Shown here in pieces: positions 16,502 to 25,564 of a DNA stretch of 64,000 nt. The DNA comes from an uncultured Prevotella sp. (GTDB lineage: Bacteria; Bacteroidota; Bacteroidia; Bacteroidales; Bacteroidaceae). The first letter of the stretch is position 1, and each line of letters opens with the position of its first letter. Both the position numbers and the translations under genes were made by a program. A model generated the notes under the pieces. The model did not search any database and had not been told where the DNA came from. It saw nothing but the letters and a program-made list of their open reading frames with translations. Where the stretch lies: contig CALEKA010000020.1 of NCBI GenBank assembly GCA_937898715.1, forward strand, positions 34,749 to 98,748, written 5' to 3'.

Positions 16502-19021
16502 CTATAAAATCGTAAGTTTGGCAAACTTTACCAAGAGATTCTTTACACCCACTTGATCAAATTCCACTTTTACCTTAGCACTATCACCACTTCCTTCTAC
16601 AGCAAGCACCTTTCCCTCTCCAAATCGATTGTGAGAGACACGTTTTCCTGGTTCTAAACCTGATACTATAGAAGAATGCGACATAGAGGATGAATTAGAA
16701 TCGGATGATGATGACGTCTTCTTACGCACAGCCGTCTTGACAAACCCTGCTGGTGGTGTGATAGGAGCCACACGTTTGGGCACATAGTCTTCACGCGAAC
16801 GATAGTTGCGTTGCGAGCGATAGCCATCGTTATAATCGACGCCTCGAGCAGTTGTACCACTATTATAATAGCCATCTCTATTCGAGCTACGACTGCCCTT
16901 ACCCATTGACGACCTAAAATCATCTTCTGAAGGAGCGCCAAAGAAGTCTTCGAAATTATTGGATTTCTGACGACTGGAGGCTGCAGAACGTGAATAAGAA
17001 GAAGAAGAGAAATTACCACCTGTGGAGGTTGACGCAGTCGTAGAAGGATCATCCTCACGCAGCAGATAGGTGTCGTCTATCTCGCTAATAAAAGAGCTTG
17101 GGTCGGAAAATTGCAAACTGCCATAGCGATAGCGAGTGTTGGCATAACTCAAGAAACAATAATCCTTCGCACGCGTTACTGCTACATAGAACAGACGTCG
17201 CTCCTCCTCCATCTCTTTGCGATAAAGATGAGCATTGGCATTGGGAAATAGCTCCTCCTCCATTCCAGTGACGAACACAGCTTGGAATTCCAATCCTTTT
17301 GCTGCGTGTACGGTCATAAGCGTGACACGAGGCGAACCATCATCCTTGCTGTCTGCATCAGAAAGTAGAGAGACAGTTGATAGAAAATCTTCTAACGCTA
17401 CGCGCTTCTTGCCCTCCTCCTCAAATGCCTCTTTTTCAAGAGACTGTATAGAGCCGAGAAGTTCATCTACGTTTTCTTGTCGAGCTGTATTCTCAAGCGA
17501 GCGTTCACGTGTAAACTCAACGGCTATTCCACTACGGCGTATAATGTCCTTGACCAAGACAGACGCAGTGGTTGACTCACTCTGAATACGGAACGAACAT
17601 ATTAATTCGCAGAAACCTGCAATTTTATTGAGTGCGCCCTTGTTAACAGCAAGATCATACTGCATAGGGTTAGTCGCGACATCCCACATACTCACGCCAT
17701 GTTCGGCTGCAGCGTTTTGAATCTTCTGAATGGTTGTAGCACCGATACCACGTGCGGGATAGTTGATTACACGGCGGAACGCCTCTTCATCATGTGGATT
17801 GGAGACCAGACGGCAATAAGCTATCACATCCTTGATTTCCTTACGTTGATAGAAGGAAAGGCCGCCATAGATGCGGTAAGGGATATTATTGCTTTGCAAA
17901 GCCTCTTCTATTACACGGCTTTGCGCGTTCGTACGATAAAGTACCGCAATTTCGCTATATGGTATCTGTTCTCTCCTATGAAGTCCTACTATGTGAGATA
18001 CCACCTTGCGTGCTTCTTCTTTATCCGTTGCAGCAGAGAAGAGATGTATCGGCTCTCCTTTATCACCAGCGGAATATACCTTTTTGGGGATTTGTCCCAC
18101 ATTATTGCGTATGATGCAATTGGCAGCTTCTACGATATTCTGCGTAGAACGATAGTTGCATTCCAACTTGATAATTCGAGCTGTAGGATATTGTTCTTGA
18201 AAAGTCAGGATGTTCGTAATATCAGCACCACGAAAGCCATAAATACTCTGAGCATCATCTCCTACCACGCAGATGCGCGACTCGGGTGTAGTGAGAAGGG
18301 ATAAGATGCGATGCTGTGCCATATTCGTATCTTGATACTCGTCTACCAATATATATTGGAATCGCTTCATATAGCGTTCTCGCACATCTGCATGATCGCG
18401 AAGCATGAGGAACGTGTTGAGTAGCAGATCGTCAAAGTCCATAGCTCCAGCTGCATATAGTCTGTGCTGATAGATGGAGTAAATGCGATGCACTTCTCCA
18501 AGACTTTCCGATCCGTCGCGACTTCGAATACTACTATCTGAAGCATATACAGAGGGGACTATAAGATGATTCTTTGCTTCTGATATGCGAGCAGCTACCA
18601 CATTGGGCTTATAGATTTTATCGTCAAGTTTTAGTTCTTTTACGATGGTTTTTATCAATGATTTCGAATCAGCAGAATCGTATATGGTATAGTTTTGTGG
18701 ATACTGAATCACATTGTACTCCATGCGCAGCATACGAGCAAATATACTATGAAACGTACCGCTCCAGAGTCCTTGTGTGTTTCCTTCTTCACAGATAGTC
18801 GAAATACGCGTATTCATCTCTCTTGCTGCCTTATTTGTAAAGGTTAAAGCAAGAATATTCCAGGGTTTGTATCCATGCTGAAGAAGATATGCTATTTTAT
18901 AGGTCAGCACACGTGTCTTTCCAGAACCAGCTCCGGCTATCACCAAAGAAGGTCCATCACAATAAGTCACAGCTTCCAACTGTGACTCGTTCAAATCTGA
19001 AGCAAAAGTAGAATTAACCAT
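16502..19021 (-). CDS. UvrD/PcrA-type superfamily 1 DNA helicase
   Basis: ATP-dependent 3'-5' helicase of 839 residues, acting in repair and replication-fork maintenance. Visible motifs are the Q-motif region LNESQLEAVTY, Walker A AGAGSGKT (30-37), motif II VDEYQDTN, motif III VGDDAQSIYGFRGAD, motif IV YRSTQNI, motif V TVHAAKGLEF and motif VI RRLFYVAVTRAK. A Ser/Arg-rich linker of about 110 residues precedes a C-terminal Tudor-like domain (GKRVSHNRFGEGKVLAVEG), which in PcrA contacts RNA polymerase. It follows a small lipoprotein gene after 91 bp on the same strand. Confidence 0.95.
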   Translation of the reverse strand: MVNSTFASDLNESQLEAVTYCDGPSLVIAGAGSGKTRVLTYKIAYLLQHGYKPWNILALTFTNKAAREMNTRISTICEEGNTQGLWSGTFHSIFARMLRMEYNVIQYPQNYTIYDSADSKSLIKTIVKELKLDDKIYKPNVVAARISEAKNHLIVPSVYASDSSIRSRDGSESLGEVHRIYSIYQHRLYAAGAMDFDDLLLNTFLMLRDHADVRERYMKRFQYILVDEYQDTNMAQHRILSLLTTPESRICVVGDDAQSIYGFRGADITNILTFQEQYPTARIIKLECNYRSTQNIVEAANCIIRNNVGQIPKKVYSAGDKGEPIHLFSAATDKEEARKVVSHIVGLHRREQIPYSEIAVLYRTNAQSRVIEEALQSNNIPYRIYGGLSFYQRKEIKDVIAYCRLVSNPHDEEAFRRVINYPARGIGATTIQKIQNAAAEHGVSMWDVATNPMQYDLAVNKGALNKIAGFCELICSFRIQSESTTASVLVKDIIRRSGIAVEFTRERSLENTARQENVDELLGSIQSLEKEAFEEEGKKRVALEDFLSTVSLLSDADSKDDGSPRVTLMTVHAAKGLEFQAVFVTGMEEELFPNANAHLYRKEMEEERRLFYVAVTRAKDYCFLSYANTRYRYGSLQFSDPSSFISEIDDTYLLREDDPSTTASTSTGGNFSSSSYSRSAASSRQKSNNFEDFFGAPSEDDFRSSMGKGSRSSNRDGYYNSGTTARGVDYNDGYRSQRNYRSREDYVPKRVAPITPPAGFVKTAVRKKTSSSSDSNSSSMSHSSIVSGLEPGKRVSHNRFGEGKVLAVEGSGDSAKVKVEFDQVGVKNLLVKFAKLTIL

Positions 19022-19112
19022 TGAGCTTTTGTATGTAAATAATAGTTTGAATGTTTAGGATTTGAGCACATATGCTCTATCCTCTTTGTAAGCCAACGGC
19101 TTTTATTTATCT

Positions 19113-19565
19113 TTAGTTATTATCATTTCCAGTAGTTTTTGACTTTGCATCGTATTGCAACTTACGTTCATAAAACTGCACCTTTCTGCAAGCTTCGTCA
19201 AAATCTTCTTTCACCGAATTATTAGGATTCTGCCGAAGTTGCATGTCAGCTTTTTGAAGTTCTTGCTGTGCTTGTTGTAAATCTACTGAATCCATTAGTA
19301 GAATGGCCTTGTAGCGAGCATCAATAGCTAAGGGGCAGGACTCTCTCATTTGTTCGATGGTTTCCTTTGCCTCCTTGCATTTACCTTGTGAAAGAAACTT
19401 TCGAGCCTTAAGAAGTCTGCCTTGAGCGTCCTTCTCCATGCGTTTACGCTCGTTACTATAGTTTTCTGTAGGATCTTCACTGCTCGATTTCTTGAAGAGT
19501 GAGCAACTTGAAAGAACAATACATCCTATCACGAAGGATAGAAGTATGTGAGATATTTGTTTCAT
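19113..19565 (-). CDS. small lipoprotein with coiled-coil/TPR-like region
   Basis: Unrecognised lipoprotein of 150 residues. The start at 19565 (MKQISHILLS) gives a signal peptide with lipobox LSSC (C21). The mature part is charged and helical (RLLKARKFLSQGKCKEAKETIEQM), suggesting a single TPR-like hairpin and a coiled coil rich in Q and K. The start is 21 bp past the stop of the ExoY-like transferase gene, so it is the last gene of, or attached to, the polysaccharide locus. A role in envelope assembly is possible but not shown. Confidence 0.75.
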   Translation of the reverse strand: MKQISHILLSFVIGCIVLSSCSLFKKSSSEDPTENYSNERKRMEKDAQGRLLKARKFLSQGKCKEAKETIEQMRESCPLAIDARYKAILLMDSVDLQQAQQELQKADMQLRQNPNNSVKEDFDEACRKVQFYERKLQYDAKSKTTGNDNN

Positions 19566-19585
19566 CGGTAAACTGTGTGATAGGA

Positions 19586-20209
19586 TTAGAATATGCTTCC
19601 TGAAATAATCTTCCAAAAAGTTAGGAGCAGTATCTTAATATTCAAAGTGAGAGAACGATGCTGCAGATAGTAGAGGTCGAGTTCGAGACGCTTAAGCATC
19701 TTTTCTATCGTATCGGTATAGCCATTATAAAGCGTGGCATACGATGTTACACCTGGTCTTATCTGATATAGAAGCGTATAACGATCATCGCGTTCCAAAA
19801 TCTGTTGAATAAAATAGGATCGTTCTGGACGAGGTCCTACAAACGCCATATCGCCCACGAGCACATTCCAAAGTTGTGGCAGTTCATCCAAATGATGATT
19901 ACGCAAAAAGCGGCCAACTCTTAAGAGCCGTCCGTCACTTTGAGAGTCGCCACAGAGCTGAGGTCCATCGCTTTCTGATTCCGCATTCATTGTACGGAAT
20001 TTGTAGATATAAAATGGCTTACCGCCCTTGCCTATACGCTCTTGCTTGAACAGCACTGTTCCGCCATCTTCATATTTGATACTGAGATAACAGATGAGAA
20101 ACAAAGGAGAGAATACTATCAAGCAAATGAAAGCAATACACATATCCAAAAGCCGTGTAATGCCATTCATAAAGGGCGACATGCCATCACGAATGCTTTG
20201 ATATAGCAT
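19586..20209 (-). CDS. ExoY/WcaJ-like polyprenyl-phosphate sugar phosphotransferase
   Basis: Transfers a sugar-1-phosphate from a nucleotide sugar to undecaprenyl phosphate, starting a polysaccharide repeat. The 207 residues correspond to the catalytic C-terminal domain with one membrane helix (about 22-44). Motifs seen are FKQERIGKGGKPFYIYKFRTM, LRNHHLDELPQLWNVLVGDM and FVGPRPERSYF, followed by the end-of-domain IRPGVTSYA. The first sugar cannot be told. It is the second initiating transferase of the locus after the WecA-like one, and is separated from the glycosyltransferases by 89 bp with a possible own promoter. Confidence 0.92.
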   Translation of the reverse strand: MLYQSIRDGMSPFMNGITRLLDMCIAFICLIVFSPLFLICYLSIKYEDGGTVLFKQERIGKGGKPFYIYKFRTMNAESESDGPQLCGDSQSDGRLLRVGRFLRNHHLDELPQLWNVLVGDMAFVGPRPERSYFIQQILERDDRYTLLYQIRPGVTSYATLYNGYTDTIEKMLKRLELDLYYLQHRSLTLNIKILLLTFWKIISGSIF

Positions 20210-20232
20210 GATGAGTCGTTACTAATTTCTCG

Positions 20233-20240
20233 CAAAGTTA
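20233..20240 (-). promoter_or_regulatory. candidate -7 box before the ExoY-like gene
   Basis: TAACTTTG on the minus strand, 23 bp upstream of the ATG at 20209. No TTG occurs at the expected distance. It could give the transferase gene separate expression. Confidence 0.4.
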
Positions 20241-20298
20241 AGATATTCTTTGCAATGAAAGGGCATGAGGTAAGGATAAAGTGGTCATTATGCCCATG

Positions 20299-21429
20299 TT
20301 ACTTGTCACTCTCATGCGCTATATTTCCGCTTAGTATGCGATTGTATACGTTAATCACGTGCTTCATGTCGAACACTTTTTCAGCTTTTTCTCGACTTGC
20401 TTTGCAGAATCTCGTCTTGTCGTCGTCAGAGAGCGACAGATACTTCAGCATAGCATCGGCTAAGGCTTGTGCATCACGCGGAGGAACAAGATAGCCATTC
20501 TTGCCGTTGTCTACAGCTTCGCGGCATCCTGATATGTCGGTCGTGATAATGGGTTTCCCCGTAGCACAGGCCTCCATCAGCGTGCGGTTCATTCCCTCAC
20601 CATACGAGGGCAATACCACAACGATGCCTTTACGCCTATATACCTCCTGCATATTGCTTGTAAACCCGATGTACTTCACTATGCCTTTTGCTTCATCAGA
20701 TTTCACTCTGCTTTCTGGCACACTCTTAGGATAAGACGGATCCATCGCACCGAGCAACTCTACCTTTACCTCAGGATATTTTTCCTTTACTATAGCAGCA
20801 GCTTGTGAGAGTTCTTCGTACCCTTTATCCCAAAGGATTCGGCCTATATATAGGAATGTGGTATTGTGAGAAGCATTCTCCTGCTTTTGAAATTTATTTA
20901 CATCTACGCCTTCTCCTCCTCGAAGCATAATGACTTTCTGCATCTTACACATACGGCGTTTTCTGACCACATTCAGATTCTCTTCGTTCAATACCAATAG
21001 GTGATCTGTAAATCGAAGTCCGAAACGATAAAGCCCGCGTGCCAATCGAGTCATTAGGCTATCGTTGATAAAGATGTAGCCCAATCCACTCAGTAGAGCC
21101 GTTGTACGGCAGTGATTGAGTTTCGCCGCGATAGACCCATAGATATTGGGTTTAATAGTGTAGGTGAATACGAAGTCGGGGCGCTCGCGCTTAAATATCT
21201 TGTACATACGCCGGAAGTATCGCAAGTCTTTCAGCGGATTCATAGATGTGCGCCCCATTCCTACGTGGATGTAACGAACTCCTTGAGGAATGGAAGTGCG
21301 CATCTGTTTATCCTCCTTTTCAGGAGCAACAAGCACGACGTCGTGTCCTTCATCAACGAGATGGCGAATCACATCACCTCTGAAATTGATGAGTCCCCAC
21401 AATGTATTATCACAAAATATGATCTTCAT
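20299..21429 (-). CDS. glycosyltransferase family 4
   Basis: GT-B glycosyltransferase of 376 residues, acting on the cytosolic face during repeat-unit assembly. The start is set at 21429 (MKIIFCDNTLWGLINFRGD), nine codons inside the longest frame. The C-terminal nucleotide-sugar site shows YIGRILWDKGYEE, LPSYGEGMNRTLMEACATG and SGCREAV. The N-terminal half has TYTIKPNIYGSIAA. It resembles the PglA/capM group that adds the second sugar to a lipid carrier, but donor and acceptor are unknown. The neighbouring GT4 gene starts upstream across a 59-bp gap. Confidence 0.9.
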   Translation of the reverse strand: MKIIFCDNTLWGLINFRGDVIRHLVDEGHDVVLVAPEKEDKQMRTSIPQGVRYIHVGMGRTSMNPLKDLRYFRRMYKIFKRERPDFVFTYTIKPNIYGSIAAKLNHCRTTALLSGLGYIFINDSLMTRLARGLYRFGLRFTDHLLVLNEENLNVVRKRRMCKMQKVIMLRGGEGVDVNKFQKQENASHNTTFLYIGRILWDKGYEELSQAAAIVKEKYPEVKVELLGAMDPSYPKSVPESRVKSDEAKGIVKYIGFTSNMQEVYRRKGIVVVLPSYGEGMNRTLMEACATGKPIITTDISGCREAVDNGKNGYLVPPRDAQALADAMLKYLSLSDDDKTRFCKASREKAEKVFDMKHVINVYNRILSGNIAHESDK

Positions 21430-21488
21430 TATATGCTTTCTATTACGGAGTGGCATTATGTGTATTCCGAAGAGTGGAAAGTCATCCT

Positions 21489-22598
21489 CTAAATGGTCGT
21501 TCCACGCCGTTCTATCAGTTCTTTGTAAAATGTTAGGTAGTGATCCACCATGTGGTCAATGCTATAGAGTTTCGCTCTTTCTGCACATTTTTCATTCCAT
21601 GCACGGAGCTCATCGCGGGCCATCATGAAGTGCTGAACTTTAATAGCCAATTCCGCATCATCGCCCCTTTTAAAGAGCAGTTCTGGAAATTTTACCACAT
21701 CAGCAAGTCCCTTTACATCTGAAGCCAATACCGCGCGATGGCGCGCCATACCCTCCACTGCAGCTAAGCCGAAGCCTTCCCAATTGGATGACATTACGCC
21801 CAAGTCTGCCACATTCCACAGATCTGCTATATCACTTCTCATACCCAAGAAATGCGTTCTTCGTTCCACGCCAAGTTCTCGAGCTAATGCTTCGCATGAC
21901 ACTTGTTTCACACCATATCCAGCAAAAGCCACGTGTACATTCTCAGGCAATCGCTTCATGGCACGTATCACGCAGGCCTGATCTTTCTGTTCTGTAAATC
22001 GCGCCACCTGCAAGAGAAAAAATGCATCTTGAGGAACATTGCCTATCAATTCTTCCCTACTCTTCTTCTCTTTCAGCTCATCAGCGCGAGGCATCAGTAT
22101 GCCGTTCTCGATCACGCGGATAGTTACGCTTTTCGGGCAACGCTGCTTCATAAACTTTGCTGTCGCTTCTGATATGCAGATGACGCCATCATACAAGCCG
22201 TAAATCTTTTTGTCAATCCACGAAGTCACACCGTTGCGTGCTCGTGTATTGAAAGTACTATGCTCAGTTGTGACAAGTACATTCTTCACTTCACCCATTC
22301 TGTGTGCCAATGCTGCCCAGTATTGTGAAGGAAACAAATGAGTATGCACCACATCATAACCTTTCAGCCTACAGCGTATGCTCCATATGTTAAGCGGATT
22401 ATAGCGTCCACCTCTCCTATTAAGCGCATCAATCTTTATCCCTTGCTGTCGCAATTGCTCCTCAAATGTATCACCAGTTGACTGTAAAAGCAATACATCT
22501 GCTTCATGTCCTTTCTCTTTCATCAGAGGCAATGCTTCAATGAGCAATCGCTCAGCACCACCTACTTCGAGCGCGTTTATGATATGAAGGATTTTCAT
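21489..22598 (-). CDS. glycosyltransferase family 4
   Basis: GT-B glycosyltransferase of 369 residues. The acceptor-side loop NALEVGGAERLLIEALP lies at residues 9-25, the typical GGAE motif of GT4. The donor site contains QVARFTEQKDQ, MSSNWEGFGLAAVEGMA and the final helices. It overlaps the preceding GT2 gene by 4 bp (start at 22598, GT2 stop at 22595), so translation is probably coupled. Linkage and sugar are unknown. Confidence 0.9.
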   Translation of the reverse strand: MKILHIINALEVGGAERLLIEALPLMKEKGHEADVLLLQSTGDTFEEQLRQQGIKIDALNRRGGRYNPLNIWSIRCRLKGYDVVHTHLFPSQYWAALAHRMGEVKNVLVTTEHSTFNTRARNGVTSWIDKKIYGLYDGVICISEATAKFMKQRCPKSVTIRVIENGILMPRADELKEKKSREELIGNVPQDAFFLLQVARFTEQKDQACVIRAMKRLPENVHVAFAGYGVKQVSCEALARELGVERRTHFLGMRSDIADLWNVADLGVMSSNWEGFGLAAVEGMARHRAVLASDVKGLADVVKFPELLFKRGDDAELAIKVQHFMMARDELRAWNEKCAERAKLYSIDHMVDHYLTFYKELIERRGTTI

Positions 22599-23461
22599 GA
22601 GCGTATATCTTTTAGATGTAGCATAAAGCCTATAGGCTTCAATAGTTTCGCATAAAAAGGAACTGATAAATCTGACGCGGTGATATGCTTAGGCTTGCAA
22701 GCATAGAATCTCCAAAAATTAATCCAAGCACGCAATTTAATGTCAATAGGCACGGGAGCATTGCCCATTTCTGCATAGCACAGACACGTGCCATGCCAAC
22801 TATTCATTCTTACCTTAGTGATTCGTGCCGACAAACCATCGGGCAGGTATTCGCATAGATAAGTACACTCGTTAAAATAATGCGTCAAGTATTTCTGAGC
22901 AATGCGATTGAATAAAAGTGCTTCGGGACAGAATCTCTCACCAGCATATTGAGGAAATGGGAATTCTTTCATTACGCTCGTTCGTATGACTTCTGCCACG
23001 TCACCCTTAATTCTATATTTGTATCTAAAGTCGAGTGCGGTGCAATCTATTCTGTCAAAAGGCAAATTTCCACCTATTCGTTCGCCGTTAAAGTAATGTT
23101 TCATTCCACAAATCACACCAACATTTTCGGAATCAATCGTTTGCTCTTCTCTCTCCAACTTTTCTATGGAATCGGCTGGGAGTTGGTCGTCGCTATCAAT
23201 GATAAAGAACCATTTTCCTCTTGCCAACTCTACGCCCTTGTTGACTGCAATGTGCTTTCCTGCATTGGGCTGCTTGATATAACGTATAGGAAAGAAGTCT
23301 TGCTTAAATCCTTCATACACGACTTTCGTATCGTCTGTAGAGCCATCGTCCACAATAATCCATTCAAAGTCCTTAGAAGTCTGCTTCCGCAGACTTTCGT
23401 AAAGTTTTGGAAGTATATAGGCACGATTGTATGCTGGAGTAAATAAGGTAAACTTTATCAT
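22595..23461 (-). CDS. glycosyltransferase family 2
   Basis: GT-A glycosyltransferase of 288 residues from the start at 23461 (MIKFTLFTPAYNRAYILPKL). This ATG overlaps the stop of the next upstream gene in the arrangement ATGA, which favours it over the open-frame start at 23554. Motifs seen are WIIVDDGSTDDT, AGKHIAVNKG and the DxD-like IIDSDDQLP. The C-terminal part (CLCYAEMG...WINFWRFYACKP) resembles a group common in Bacteroidales capsule loci. Donor sugar unknown. Confidence 0.9.
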   Translation of the reverse strand: MIKFTLFTPAYNRAYILPKLYESLRKQTSKDFEWIIVDDGSTDDTKVVYEGFKQDFFPIRYIKQPNAGKHIAVNKGVELARGKWFFIIDSDDQLPADSIEKLEREEQTIDSENVGVICGMKHYFNGERIGGNLPFDRIDCTALDFRYKYRIKGDVAEVIRTSVMKEFPFPQYAGERFCPEALLFNRIAQKYLTHYFNECTYLCEYLPDGLSARITKVRMNSWHGTCLCYAEMGNAPVPIDIKLRAWINFWRFYACKPKHITASDLSVPFYAKLLKPIGFMLHLKDIRS

Positions 23462-24369
23462 AATAAGGGGCGCAATAAGGTTTTCAAACAGAGAATTCTT
23501 CGTTTTCCATATATTCGGTATCCACCGCGGATGATATGAAAGCAACGTTGCCATCTCTTTTCATGTTCAAAACGGAAAAAGTCGTCAAATATTTCCTTGT
23601 TCTCCTTAGAAATTATCGATTCATAATGAGCGACGAAGCTCTTGATAGCTTCATAATGCTTCGTGTCAAGTACAGTTTTTCTTCCTTCAAAGAAATGACG
23701 AACTCTTTCGCTTAGACTCTTGGCTGTATGTCCCGTGACTGTAGCGTCGTGCCTACGATAAAGCATTAAGCGTAAGGGCAGATAATGCAATTGCCCGAAA
23801 ACAGTCGCAGCCAACGTGATTACATGGTCGTGCATGGCCACCACTTGCGGTGCGTCTTTGCAGATGTCGCGCAAACGTGCATTGAGCATAATAGCACATC
23901 CTTGTACACCAGAATTTTGGAATAGCACGTCTTTCACCACGTAGGGGAAACACAGCGTAGCATAACCCGATATTTCTTCTTTCTGTGCATTGTATACGTA
24001 AGAATTACTATACACGGCTTGGGGCACGTCATTGTTGTATTTCTGAATTTCATCCAACATCAATTGAAGCTTATTTTCAAGCCAAATATCATCCTGGTCG
24101 CAACACATGCAGAATGGAGCGGTAGAAAGCGTCAGTAAATGCATAAAGTTCTTAGCAGAACCATGAAATTGCTTCTCATCCTCTACCAACAGAATACGAG
24201 TATCCTGTGCTGCGAAGTTACGCACAATCTCAAGCGTCTGATCTGAAGAGCCATCATCATGTATGATGAGTTTCCAGTCTTTAAACGTTTGATTTTGCAA
24301 CGACCGAATTTGTGTTGAAATATATTTTGCCCCATTATAGGTGGCCATGAGTATGTCTATTTGAGCCAT
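23458..24369 (-). CDS. glycosyltransferase family 2, rhamnosyltransferase-like
   Basis: GT-A glycosyltransferase of 303 residues. Motifs are ILMATYNGAKYISTQIRSLQ, LIIHDDGSSDQT and FCMCCDQDDIWLENKL, a set usual for the rhamnosyltransferase-like branch of GT2. GVQGCAIMLNARLRD and MHDHVITLAATVFG follow, the latter containing the HDH-like catalytic-base region. An rfbC gene (dTDP-rhamnose pathway) lies 11 kb away on the other strand, which is compatible with rhamnose use but does not prove it. The gap to the polymerase gene is 7 bp. Confidence 0.88.
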   Translation of the reverse strand: MAQIDILMATYNGAKYISTQIRSLQNQTFKDWKLIIHDDGSSDQTLEIVRNFAAQDTRILLVEDEKQFHGSAKNFMHLLTLSTAPFCMCCDQDDIWLENKLQLMLDEIQKYNNDVPQAVYSNSYVYNAQKEEISGYATLCFPYVVKDVLFQNSGVQGCAIMLNARLRDICKDAPQVVAMHDHVITLAATVFGQLHYLPLRLMLYRRHDATVTGHTAKSLSERVRHFFEGRKTVLDTKHYEAIKSFVAHYESIISKENKEIFDDFFRFEHEKRWQRCFHIIRGGYRIYGKRRILCLKTLLRPLL

Positions 24370-24376
24370 AAGTGCG

Positions 24377-25564
24377 TCACTTTAGTATTGCTATATCATT
24401 CCGTTCTTTGCCTATTATGAAGGGGAGTATCGCAAAGATAACGTACTGAATTGTCATAGAAAGATTTGAAAAGACCAATTCTGCGAAGAATTCCAACATC
24501 AAGAGCACAAAGAATATTGTATAGATTATCATCAGCATCTTGTTGCCACTCTGACTCTTTTTATATAAGAATCCATAAAAGGCACCATAGAAGAGAGAGA
24601 ATATAAACACGCCAACATTACCAAAATCGATGTAGAATGGATAAAGAATGGTGTAGGTATTGGCCATATCTGGCACATACACGAATTCGGATAAAACATT
24701 GACAGGCTCTGCACAGAGTCCTAACGGATGCCCAATCGCGTAAAAAAAGCGAAGCACGTGTTCACCGAAATTGATTGCAGAATCAGGCACAGCATAATAG
24801 TCAAAGCAGACCATGGCGCTGGTAGTATATAAAGATAGAGATGAAGCTATCCCTACTTGTTCTCCACTATCTCCCTCACGTGCAACCTGCATGAAGAAAC
24901 ACAATATTAGGAATATGCACAATGCATAAACCATATGCTTCAGCTTGAATATGCCACGGCGATATCCCAAATACATTAAAGTAAAGAGCACTGTCAAGAA
25001 GCTAATCTTGGCCATCGTTACAAAGGCGGTTAGAAAATTCATAAAGACGACCAGACCTATTACCCATTTGTTTTTGAAATAAAGCACAACAAACAACAAT
25101 GTGACGTATGCTAAGCCTGTGGCATAAACTAATGGACCAAAATTAGGGGGTTGAATGTTATCGTCAAAACCAACAGCCATTACGCGCAAATAGCGAAACA
25201 TAGTTTCGGGTTCTTCGGTAAAAGCTTTCCATAATAGCATAAACGACATGAGTGGAACGGCTGTTAATGTGATAGCTACATATACACGCAACACCATGCG
25301 ATTGGGCTCTCTTTGAGCAGATGTAGATAAAGGCGTTTTCCAAGCAGCCCACATAGAAGCCACAACGAATCCAACTAACCACAATGAAAGAGAAAGCGGA
25401 AAATCATGACATATAGGGAAGAAGTCGTTAGGTACGACATAGTACATCGCTATAATGGCAACCCATATCCCAGGTCCTGCCACGCAAGGAGCAAATATGT
25501 CTCTGGCCACGTACCATCCAAGAGCGGTGAGTAAAACGGCCAGTAGCATTACCATCAACAACAT
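24377..25564 (-). CDS. Wzy-like O-antigen/oligosaccharide polymerase
   Basis: Polytopic inner-membrane protein of 395 residues with about ten to twelve hydrophobic helices and a large loop in the C-terminal half (GEQVGIASSLSLYTTSAMVCFDYY region). Its size, topology and place between a flippase and glycosyltransferases indicate the polymerase that links repeat units in the periplasm. Wzy proteins share little sequence, so the call depends mostly on context. Its start overlaps the end of the flippase gene by 10 bp. Confidence 0.78.
   Translation of the reverse strand: MLLMVMLLAVLLTALGWYVARDIFAPCVAGPGIWVAIIAMYYVVPNDFFPICHDFPLSLSLWLVGFVVASMWAAWKTPLSTSAQREPNRMVLRVYVAITLTAVPLMSFMLLWKAFTEEPETMFRYLRVMAVGFDDNIQPPNFGPLVYATGLAYVTLLFVVLYFKNKWVIGLVVFMNFLTAFVTMAKISFLTVLFTLMYLGYRRGIFKLKHMVYALCIFLILCFFMQVAREGDSGEQVGIASSLSLYTTSAMVCFDYYAVPDSAINFGEHVLRFFYAIGHPLGLCAEPVNVLSEFVYVPDMANTYTILYPFYIDFGNVGVFIFSLFYGAFYGFLYKKSQSGNKMLMIIYTIFFVLLMLEFFAELVFSNLSMTIQYVIFAILPFIIGKERNDIAILK

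Noticed and set aside
17699..18304. 201-codon frame antisense to the helicase gene
   Set aside because: Shadow of a conserved helicase coding region, no start-site support.
24377..25564. O-antigen ligase (WaaL) as an alternative for the Wzy-like protein
   Set aside because: Cannot be excluded by sequence, but the place between the flippase and glycosyltransferases favours polymerase.
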